From Thermoplasmata archaeon (GTDB taxonomy: Archaea; Thermoplasmatota; Thermoplasmata; UBA184), in the NCBI GenBank assembly GCA_021826525.1, contig JAKAZU010000052.1, positions 1 through 5,457 on the forward strand: DNA of 5,457 bases, read 5' to 3'. Position numbers and translations under genes: made by a program. The notes below the pieces were generated by a model. It saw only the letters and a program-made list of their open reading frames with translations. It had not been told where the DNA came from and searched no databases. Below are positions 1-4,846 of the stretch, in pieces; positions within the stretch are counted from its first letter, which is position 1, and the number at the start of each line of letters is the position of its first letter.

Positions 1-19
1 CGGGAAGGATACGCCCCGC

Positions 20-961
20 GTGCGGTGCTCTTCGTGCGACATCTCGGCGGTGATCGATCAGCCGTATGCGGGAGCCCACGCATGCGAGCGCCACTTCATC
101 GAAGGGGTCGAGGAGCGCGTCCGCCGGGAGATCCATCGACAGCTTCCCCGATTCTCGGGCCGCACGATCGCCGTCGCTCTCTCCGGCGGAAAGGACTCCG
201 CGGCCGCGCTCGCGCTCTCGCAGCGCTACTTTCTCCGGCGCCCTTCGGTGCGCGTGGTCGCGATCAGCGTGGACGAGGGGGTTGCCGGGTACCGAACGGC
301 CACGCTCGAGGCGGCCCGCGCCCTGACCGAACGGCTCGGCGTCGAGCACCGGGTCGTGCGGGCCGAAGAGGAGCTCGGAACGACGACCGACCGGGCCGCC
401 GAGCGGCTTCCCGGGACGGTGCCCTGCTCGTTCTGCGGCGTCTGGCGCCGCCGGCTGCTCAATCAAGGCGCCCGCGACGCGGGAGCCGACGTGCTCGTCC
501 TCGGATTCAACCTCGATGATCTCGCGCAGACGATCCTGATGAACCTCGTCCGCGGGGACCTCGAGCGATTGGCTCGGATGGCGCCCCACCGGGGCCGTCA
601 GCCCGGGCTCGTCCCCCGCATCGCGCCGCTTGCAGCGATCCCGGAACGGGAAGTGTACCTCTACGCGCGCCTGGCCGAGCTGCCGTTCGACCATGGGGAG
701 TGCCCGTACGCGGGACGGGCGCACCGCAACGTCTTCCGGGAGGCTCTCTGGCGCCTGGAAGGGGCCACTCCGGGGACCCGCCAGGCGCTCCGGCGAACTC
801 AGGAACGCCTCACCGACCTGCTTCGGACCCGGGAGCCGGCCATCGCCCCCGATCGCTGCAGCTCTTGCGGTGAGCCCGCGAGCGGTCCGCGCTGCCGGGC
901 CTGTGAATTCTTGGAGCTCGTCCCCTCCCCACCCGCGTCGATCGTAGGGGAACGCACGTGA
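20..961 (+). CDS. ncsA: tRNA 2-thiouridine synthetase, NcsA/TtuA/Ctu1 family (PP-loop, Fe-S, two zinc fingers)
   Basis: Predicted cytosolic ATP-dependent enzyme that adenylates a tRNA uridine and replaces its 2-oxygen with sulfur. In archaea the sulfur is usually delivered by a ubiquitin-like carrier (SAMP2/Urm1/TtuB type). Seen in the 313-residue product: an N-terminal zinc knuckle C3/C6...C22/H25; the PP-loop ATP motif SGGKDS at 55-60; the cysteine pair PCSFCG (C136, C139) and a third cysteine C228 (ECPY), matching the three Fe-S ligands of TtuA; GFNLDD at 162-167 where the family usually has GHNLDD; and a C-terminal zinc finger C280/C283/C292/C295. The length fits the family. The GTG at 20 puts the first CxxC at residues 3-6, as in homologues, with a weak purine-rich GGAAGG upstream. 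The frame is open to the window edge, so an upstream start cannot be excluded. The stop overlaps the next gene (GTGA). Whether the target is U34 or U54 cannot be read from the sequence. Confidence 0.93.
   Translation: MRCSSCDISAVIDQPYAGAHACERHFIEGVEERVRREIHRQLPRFSGRTIAVALSGGKDSAAALALSQRYFLRRPSVRVVAISVDEGVAGYRTATLEAARALTERLGVEHRVVRAEEELGTTTDRAAERLPGTVPCSFCGVWRRRLLNQGARDAGADVLVLGFNLDDLAQTILMNLVRGDLERLARMAPHRGRQPGLVPRIAPLAAIPEREVYLYARLAELPFDHGECPYAGRAHRNVFREALWRLEGATPGTRQALRRTQERLTDLLRTREPAIAPDRCSSCGEPASGPRCRACEFLELVPSPPASIVGERT
946..950 (+). promoter_or_regulatory. Putative Shine-Dalgarno site for the dehydrogenase gene
   Basis: AGGGG lies 7 nt upstream of the GTG at 958, inside the 3' end of the thiolation gene. 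It supports GTG 958 as the start and fits translational coupling through the 4-nt overlap GTGA. Confidence 0.5.
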
Positions 962-1866
962 GCGATCCAGGATCCCCTCCGGCCGCCAGCGACCCGCGCC
1001 GGTCGATCGGGCGTCGAGTGTTCGTGGTGGGGGCCGGGATAATGGGGAGCGGGATCGCGGCGGAATGCGCGCTGCGCGGCTACTTCGTCACCCTCGAGGA
1101 TACCACCGAGGCCTTCGCGGAGCGCGGACGGGCGAACGCCCTGCGAGCGCTCGAGCATCAGGTGCGCAAAGGCCACCTCTCCGCCGCCGACGCAGCGGCC
1201 GCCGCGGCGCGCATCGATCCAGCGATCGGGATGCGCCGGATCAGCTCGGCCGACATCGTCGTCGAAGCGGCGCCCGAGAATCTCGCGCTGAAGCGGGAGA
1301 TCTTCCGCGAGATCGAGGCCGGCGCCGCACCCGACGCGCTCCTAGGGTCCAACACCTCCTCGCTTCCGATCACGTCGATCGGCCAGGACCTGAAAGACCC
1401 AGGGCGACTGGTCGGGATCCACTTCTTCAACCCGGTCCTCCAGATGGCCCTCGTCGAGATCATTCCGGGCCTGCGGACCCGGCCGGAGGAGGTGGCTCGC
1501 GCTCGGGAGTTCGCCCTCGCCCTTGGGAAGACGGTGGTCCTCTCGAAGGACACCCCGGGGTTCGTAACGACGCGCGCGCTGGCCGTCCTGGTGAACGAGG
1601 CGGCGTGGATGCTCTACGAAGGGGTCGCCACCGCAGAGGACATCGATACCGCCTACGTGCTCGGATTCCACCACCCCATGGGCCCCTTCGCTCTGATCGA
1701 TCTTGTCGGGATCGACACCGCCGTATCGATACTGGATGTGCTCTGGGAGGGTTACCGGGACCCGAAGTACCGGGTCTGCCCGCTCCTGAAATCGATGGTC
1801 GCGGCCGGTCGCCTCGGACGAAAGACCGGAGAGGGCTTCTTCCGGTATCCTGCGCCGGAGCACTGA
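958..1866 (+). CDS. 3-hydroxyacyl-CoA dehydrogenase (short, single-function type)
   Basis: Predicted NAD-dependent oxidoreductase interconverting (S)-3-hydroxyacyl-CoA and 3-oxoacyl-CoA, as in beta-oxidation or C4-acyl-CoA metabolism. The 302-residue product has the Rossmann motif GAGIMG at 25-30, with an acidic pair E47/D48 near the end of the second strand, which fits NAD rather than NADP. Next come SNTSS at 131-135 (S134 aligned by spacing with human HADH Ser137), HFFNP with catalytic H155, and its partner E167. The C-terminal domain has DTPGFVTTR at 198-206, HPMGPF at 239-244 and KTGEGFFRY at 289-297. The residue equivalent to human Asn208 is T205 here; other homologues I recall carry GFVTSR at this site. 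About 18 residues rich in Pro/Ser/Arg precede the Rossmann strand, making it slightly longer than the usual 280-290. It overlaps the thiolation gene by 4 nt and is probably cotranslated. The acyl chain preference is unknown, so no symbol is given. Confidence 0.93.
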   Translation: MSDPGSPPAASDPRRSIGRRVFVVGAGIMGSGIAAECALRGYFVTLEDTTEAFAERGRANALRALEHQVRKGHLSAADAAAAAARIDPAIGMRRISSADIVVEAAPENLALKREIFREIEAGAAPDALLGSNTSSLPITSIGQDLKDPGRLVGIHFFNPVLQMALVEIIPGLRTRPEEVARAREFALALGKTVVLSKDTPGFVTTRALAVLVNEAAWMLYEGVATAEDIDTAYVLGFHHPMGPFALIDLVGIDTAVSILDVLWEGYRDPKYRVCPLLKSMVAAGRLGRKTGEGFFRYPAPEH

Positions 1867-1884
1867 TGCCCCGGGAGGGGGGCT
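1867..1884. other. Convergent intergenic gap
   Basis: Eighteen nucleotides separate the stop codon of the plus-strand dehydrogenase from the stop codon of the minus-strand gene. The gap is G/C-rich with no T-run and no convincing hairpin. Any termination signal must lie inside the coding regions, or the two transcripts overlap at their 3' ends. Confidence 0.6.
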
Positions 1885-2283
1885 CTACTTCGGTGGCGGC
1901 TCCGACTCGGGGCCGGACCGCTTCCAGGACTGGGCCGAGATCGATTCGTAGACCGATTCCTCGGGGGCTCCGGCCGATCCCCGTGCCTCGGTCGCAGCGT
2001 GGACCCGGTCCTTCCGCATGAGCCAGTAGTGGATTCTCCAGGACCGTCCCCGGGACACGGTCGCGTCCTCTTCTTCGCTCGTCAACAGCCCGGCGTCCTC
2101 GAGCCAGTAGAACCGGTCCCGATCCTCCTTCGAGAGCGTGTTGTCCAGCACCGAATCCTCGTTACCGAAGTAGGCCATCACCATCTCGGCCGTCGCGCGC
2201 GCCTCCGAGGGCATGATTTTCCCCTGGGCGACGAGGGTGCGCTCGATCGCCCGGGTCAGCTCCTCCACGGTGATCAGGGGCAT
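1885..2283 (-). CDS. Uncharacterised small protein, DUF6015-like, possible winged-helix fold
   Basis: I do not know a function. The 132-residue product starts MPLITVEELTRAIERTL. A helical first half (to about residue 40) is followed by EDRDRFYWLEDAGLL at 53-67, then an acidic turn (TSEEEDATV) and a strand-like RGRSWRIHYWLM at 78-89. After about residue 95 the tail is Ala/Ser/Glu/Pro-rich and probably disordered. The helix-LxxxGLL-hairpin-WRIHYW pattern resembles a recognition helix plus wing, so a winged-helix-like fold is inferred. From memory the pattern matches DUF6015, seen in Thermoplasmatota; this was not searched. There are no cysteines, signal peptide or membrane segment. The ATG at 2283 was chosen because the conserved-looking part begins there. 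The same frame stays open to 2493, but that extension is Arg-rich, overlaps the start of pus10 and looks like noise. No Shine-Dalgarno precedes the ATG, and a TATA-like element about 32 nt upstream suggests a near-leaderless mRNA. The gene is divergent from the pus10 operon. Confidence 0.82.
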   Translation of the reverse strand: MPLITVEELTRAIERTLVAQGKIMPSEARATAEMVMAYFGNEDSVLDNTLSKEDRDRFYWLEDAGLLTSEEEDATVSRGRSWRIHYWLMRKDRVHAATEARGSAGAPEESVYESISAQSWKRSGPESEPPPK

Positions 2284-2309
2284 GGGGACGTGGGCCGCAG
2301 GGCACCGAC

Positions 2310-2319
2310 GCCAATAACC
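2310..2319 (-). promoter_or_regulatory. Putative archaeal TATA-like box for the minus-strand gene
   Basis: On the minus strand this reads GGTTATTGGC, one of the few AT-rich patches in the intergenic region. It is centred about 32 nt before the ATG at 2283. With the usual archaeal spacing of about 25-27 nt, this puts transcription start within a few bases of the start codon. That fits the missing ribosome binding site. Based on position and composition only. Confidence 0.45.
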
Positions 2320-2342
2320 GTCGCTCGTCCGTGCGGCGTCAC

Positions 2343-2352
2343 GCTTTAGTGG
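2343..2352 (+). promoter_or_regulatory. Putative archaeal TATA-like box for the pus10 operon
   Basis: GCTTTAGTGG has its TTTA core at 2345-2348, about 27 nt before the GTG at 2374. This is the expected spacing for a leaderless archaeal transcript. No purine-rich Shine-Dalgarno is placed properly before the GTG. It lies about 30 nt from the opposing TATA-like element, so the two promoters share one short control region. Confidence 0.5.
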
Positions 2353-2373
2353 CGTCCCGGGGTCGTCGCGGTC

Positions 2374-3615
2374 GTGATCGAAGCGTCGGTGCCGTTCGCT
2401 CCCCCGGAGGAGGCGGTGACCGCCGCGCGGTCGGCCGTCGCCCTCGGGCTGTGTGCCGATTGTTTCGGGCGCCTGTTCGGCCGCTTGGGTCACGGCCTGA
2501 CGAACCTCGAGCGCGCGGAGAGGCTCGCCTCGATGCTGGGAGGGGTGGACTTCGCGTCGGGTCCATCGTGCCGGCTCTGCGCGGGGGCGTTCGACCGTAT
2601 CCCGGTGTGGGTCGAACGGATCGTCCGGGCCTCAGCGGGTTACGAGTGGCACCGGTTCACCTGTGGGTCCCGCTGGGAACCCGAGATCCTCGCACGCGAG
2701 GAGGAGATCTGGAGGACGGTCGGTACCGGATGGGGCGAAAGCGCTCGTGCGGCGTTCAACCGGGAGCTCGGCAAGGCGATCGAGGCGCGGACCGGCGCCA
2801 TCGGCGGTAGCGGCCCGGCCGATCTCGTCTTCCTCGCCGACCTCGAAGTGGGTCGCGTCGGGGTCACGGTCCTACCGCTGTACCTCCAAGGCCGGTATCG
2901 GAAGCTCGATCGGACCCTGCCGCAGACGCGGTGGCCGTGCCGCGCGTGCCACGGCCGGGGATGCGATCGCTGCCAAGGGACCGGGAAGACCTACTCCGAG
3001 AGCGTCGAGGAACTGGTCGCGGCGCCGGCGATCCGGGCCTCCGAGGCCGAGGAGAGTCGCTTCCATGGGATGGGCCGGGAGGATATCGATGCCCGCATGC
3101 TCGGTCGAGGGCGGCCGTTCGTCCTGGAACTCGTACGACCCCGGCACCGAACGATCGATCCGGCGGCGATCGCTGCGGCGATCGCCCAGGAAGCGGCCGG
3201 ACGGGTCGAGGTGTCCGACCTTACGCTTGCCGAGGGGGCCGACGTGATCCGCGTGAAAGAGGCCTCTCCGGAGAAGAGTTACCGAGTCATCGTGGTCGGT
3301 GCCGTGGATGTGGCAAAGGTTAAGGAGGCATTGAAGCTCTTCCGCGGTCGCGCCATCGCCCAGCGCACCCCCACCCGCGTCGCACACCGCCGAGCCGACC
3401 GCGTTCGCACGCGTCGGATCGTCGAGGCGGAGCTCGTGGAAGGGGACGCCGGGCGGTTCACGGTGCAACTACGAACCGAAGCCGGCACGTATGTCAAGGA
3501 ATGGGTGGAAGGAGATGGCGGGCGCACCGATCCGAATCTGGCAGGGGTCCTGGGGGTCCCGCTGAAGGTTGAATCGCTCGACGTGCTCGAGATTCACGAT
3601 GTCGAGGTCACATAG
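2374..3615 (+). CDS. pus10: tRNA pseudouridine(54/55) synthase Pus10
   Basis: Archaeal Pus10 isomerises U55, and in many archaea also U54, in the tRNA T-loop. The 413-residue product shows the family layout. An N-terminal zinc-binding part has CADC (C27/C30) and CRLC (C66/C69). A THUMP-like RNA-binding region spans roughly 75-175 (FTCGSRWEPE near 95-104). A second cysteine knuckle, C189/C192/C197/C200, sits in WPCRACHGRGCDRC and is followed by TGKTY. The catalytic motif is GREDIDARMLGRGRPFVLE at 234-252, where D237 in the R-E-D triplet is the likely nucleophile by analogy with RTD/RLD in other synthases; D239 is the alternative. The C-terminal RTEAGTYVKEWVEGDGGRT (367-385) is the conserved end of the catalytic domain. 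The GTG at 2374 is preferred because a TATA-like element lies about 27 nt upstream; in-frame GTGs at 2389 and 2416 are alternatives. It is the first gene of the operon, and its TAG directly abuts the rpl21e ATG. Confidence 0.95.
   Translation: MIEASVPFAPPEEAVTAARSAVALGLCADCFGRLFGRLGHGLTNLERAERLASMLGGVDFASGPSCRLCAGAFDRIPVWVERIVRASAGYEWHRFTCGSRWEPEILAREEEIWRTVGTGWGESARAAFNRELGKAIEARTGAIGGSGPADLVFLADLEVGRVGVTVLPLYLQGRYRKLDRTLPQTRWPCRACHGRGCDRCQGTGKTYSESVEELVAAPAIRASEAEESRFHGMGREDIDARMLGRGRPFVLELVRPRHRTIDPAAIAAAIAQEAAGRVEVSDLTLAEGADVIRVKEASPEKSYRVIVVGAVDVAKVKEALKLFRGRAIAQRTPTRVAHRRADRVRTRRIVEAELVEGDAGRFTVQLRTEAGTYVKEWVEGDGGRTDPNLAGVLGVPLKVESLDVLEIHDVEVT
3604..3608 (+). promoter_or_regulatory. Shine-Dalgarno site for rpl21e
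   Basis: GAGGT lies inside the last codons of pus10, 7 nt before the ATG at 3616, and resembles the core of GGAGGTGAT. Translation of the ribosomal protein can therefore start independently, or by re-initiation after pus10, without any spacer between the genes. Confidence 0.6.
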
Positions 3616-3921
3616 ATGGTGAAGAGTTCGAAGGGATTCCGATCACGCAGCCGTGGCACGTTCACGAAGCACGTGCGCGAGCGGGGCTCTCCGCCGGTGA
3701 CCCGGTTCCTGCGCAAGTTCGAAATCGGCCAGAAGGTTGTCGTCCGGATCGAACCGTCGGACGCCCACGGCGTGCCGCATCCTCGCTACCAGGGCCGTGT
3801 CTGCACGGTCGTGGCCGCGGTCGGTCGAGCCTACCGCATCGAGTTCCTGGATGGAGGCAAGCGCAAGCAGCTGATCGCCAACCCGGTCCACCTTGCCCCG
3901 GCCGATACGAGAGGACACTGA
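3616..3921 (+). CDS. rpl21e: Large ribosomal subunit protein eL21 (L21e)
   Basis: A 101-residue basic protein of the archaeal/eukaryotic large ribosomal subunit. Recognised by MVKSSKGFRSRSRGTFTK at the N terminus, the RERGSPPVTR segment at 21-30, the SH3-like barrel strand FEIGQKVVVRIEPS at 35-48, HGVPHPRYQGR at 51-61, and GRAYRIEFLDGGKRKQL at 70-86 followed by NPVHLAP. This order and length are typical of archaeal L21e, and no key segment is missing. The short tail ADTRGH after the last conserved strand is not distinctive. The ATG follows the pus10 stop codon directly, and the rpl21e stop codon shares its final A with the ATG of rpoF (TGATG). Both junctions point to one mRNA and coupled translation. 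Confidence 0.97.
   Translation: MVKSSKGFRSRSRGTFTKHVRERGSPPVTRFLRKFEIGQKVVVRIEPSDAHGVPHPRYQGRVCTVVAAVGRAYRIEFLDGGKRKQLIANPVHLAPADTRGH
3911..3915 (+). promoter_or_regulatory. Shine-Dalgarno site for rpoF
   Basis: GAGGA lies 5 nt before the ATG at 3921, within the last codons of rpl21e. It supports that start and suggests ribosomes are recruited or retained at the TGATG junction. Confidence 0.55.
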
Positions 3922-4235
3922 TGCCGGAACCCCTACCGCTCGCCTCGGTCAAACAGATGCTCGCCGAGGAGGCCGCGCTCCGCCCGCTGCCGCGCGAGGC
4001 CCTGCTCGCCCAGCAGCACGCGGAGCTGTTCGCCCGACTGACGGTCGAACAGACGCACAAGCTGATCGCCGAGCTGACGAAGCTCCCGTTCGTCGATGTA
4101 CCGCTCGCGATCAAGATCGCCGACATGCTGCCCCAGTACCCGGAAGAGATCCGCCTGCTGTTCGCGAAGGAGCGGATGGTCCTCGAGGAAGCCCAGATCG
4201 CTCAATTGCTCGACGTGGTCGCGCAGCACAAGTGA
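3921..4235 (+). CDS. rpoF: DNA-directed RNA polymerase subunit Rpb4/RpoF
   Basis: The 104-residue product is the archaeal Rpb4 homologue. With Rpb7/RpoE it forms the polymerase stalk, which binds nascent RNA and helps open-complex formation and processivity. The N-terminal part (PLASVKQMLAEE, 6-17) and helix (about 25-55, ending HKLIAELTKL) fit the Rpb7-contacting region. The C-terminal HRDC-like part carries the family signature in order: PLAIKIADMLPQYPEEIRLL (61-80), FAKERM (81-86) and a last helix AQIAQLLDVV (91-100). The length is normal for archaea (about 105-115). rpoE is not in the window, as usual, because it lies elsewhere in archaeal genomes. The start is fixed by the one-base overlap with rpl21e and a GAGGA upstream. 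It sits between a ribosomal protein gene and a DUF655 gene, the arrangement remembered from many Euryarchaeota. Confidence 0.95.
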   Translation: MPEPLPLASVKQMLAEEAALRPLPREALLAQQHAELFARLTVEQTHKLIAELTKLPFVDVPLAIKIADMLPQYPEEIRLLFAKERMVLEEAQIAQLLDVVAQHK

Positions 4236-4243
4236 GGTCGGTC

Positions 4244-4248
4244 GGGAG
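4244..4248 (+). promoter_or_regulatory. Shine-Dalgarno site deciding the DUF655 start
   Basis: GGGAG ends 6 nt before the GTG at 4255. It favours that GTG over any upstream position in the frame, which otherwise runs back into rpoF without another good start. A nearer ATG at 4250 is out of frame. Confidence 0.55.
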
Positions 4249-4254
4249 AATGCC

Positions 4255-4800
4255 GTGGAGAGCTACGCCCGTGTCCTCGATTATCTGCCGAACGGCCGCC
4301 TGGTGGACCGGAGCTTCTACCGCGAACCGGTCGCGATCGCCGTCGGCGAGAGCGAACTGAAGCTCCTCGAGTTGATTCCTCGCCCCGGAGCCCGGCTCGC
4401 GCTGGGCGCTCGGATCGCGCTCCTTTCCGAAGAAGGTTCGATCCCCCTGATCGATCACGTCCGTCGGCGGATCGGTTTCGAGGAGCTTACGGCTACCGCA
4501 CGTTCGGAGCTCGCCCCGGCGCTCGAGGAAATCGTCCGGGCGAACCCCACCAAGTACCTGCGCTTCTTCAACGAGGCGCAGCCGATCTCCCGACGAGCGC
4601 ACCTGCTCGAACTGTTGCCGGGCATCGGAAAGAAGACGATGGCGACGATCCTCGCGGAACGCCGGCGCGGCCCGTTCACGAGCTTCGAGGACCTCAACAC
4701 GCGCGCGCACCTCAAGAGCTCGGAGAAGCTCGTGGTCGGCCGCATCGAACAGGAGCTCATCGGTGCCGAGGACAACTACCGCATCTTCGTCGCGCCTTAG
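4255..4800 (+). CDS. DUF655 family protein with helix-hairpin-helix motif
   Basis: A conserved archaeal family (DUF655) without an established function that I know of. With the GTG start the product is 181 residues. MESYARVLDYLPNGR opens it, a family hallmark. An OB-fold-like part with FYREPVAIAVGES (21-33), LLELIPRPGARLALGARI (37-54) and a charged turn reaches about residue 65. Next come RRIGFEELTATARSEL (71-86), RFFNEAQPISRRAHLLELL (103-121) and a helix-hairpin-helix loop LLPGIGKKTM (120-129), followed by FTSFEDLNTR (141-150). The HhH loop typically binds nucleic acid backbone, so RNA or DNA binding is inferred. There are no catalytic-looking residue clusters and no membrane segments. It starts 19 nt after the rpoF stop and precedes rsmA; this setting suggests a role in rRNA/tRNA maturation or transcription. 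The upstream part of the frame overlapping rpoF is not part of the gene. Confidence 0.92.
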   Translation: MESYARVLDYLPNGRLVDRSFYREPVAIAVGESELKLLELIPRPGARLALGARIALLSEEGSIPLIDHVRRRIGFEELTATARSELAPALEEIVRANPTKYLRFFNEAQPISRRAHLLELLPGIGKKTMATILAERRRGPFTSFEDLNTRAHLKSSEKLVVGRIEQELIGAEDNYRIFVAP

Positions 4801-4846
4801 TCCGGCGGAGCCGTTCGCTGTTCCCGCGGGGGCGCGGGCCGTCGAC

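Noticed and set aside
1342..1863. 173-codon minus-strand frame inside the dehydrogenase gene
   Set aside because: Antisense to the dehydrogenase active-site and C-terminal motifs; no recognisable domain.
1065..2021. Long plus-strand reading frame (318 codons) overlapping the dehydrogenase gene
   Set aside because: Its product is extremely Arg/Gly/Pro-rich with no recognisable motif, and it covers a gene with clear catalytic motifs. It is a GC-rich shadow frame; its tail from the ATG at 1866 also runs antisense to the minus-strand gene.
2284..2493. N-terminal extension of the minus-strand gene up to 2493
   Set aside because: The extra 70 residues are Arg/Asp/Gly-rich without pattern and overlap the start of pus10 and both TATA-like elements. 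The conserved-looking protein begins at the ATG at 2283.
3165..3186. Two copies of the palindromic GGCGATCGC spaced by three bases
   Set aside because: Falls in the coding part of pus10 and encodes an Ala/Ile repeat (AAIAAAIA). Explained by codon choice and amino acid repetition, not by a binding site or HIP1-like element family, since no further array is seen.
2872..3468. 198-codon minus-strand frame inside pus10
   Set aside because: Antisense to conserved Pus10 catalytic and zinc motifs; composition is typical of shadow frames in GC-rich DNA.
4794..4802. CCTTAGTCC, similar to the pus10 TATA-like element, as a promoter for rsmA
   Set aside because: It overlaps the DUF655 stop codon and lies about 50 nt before GTG 4847, too far for a leaderless start. 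The likeness comes from the TAG stop codon.
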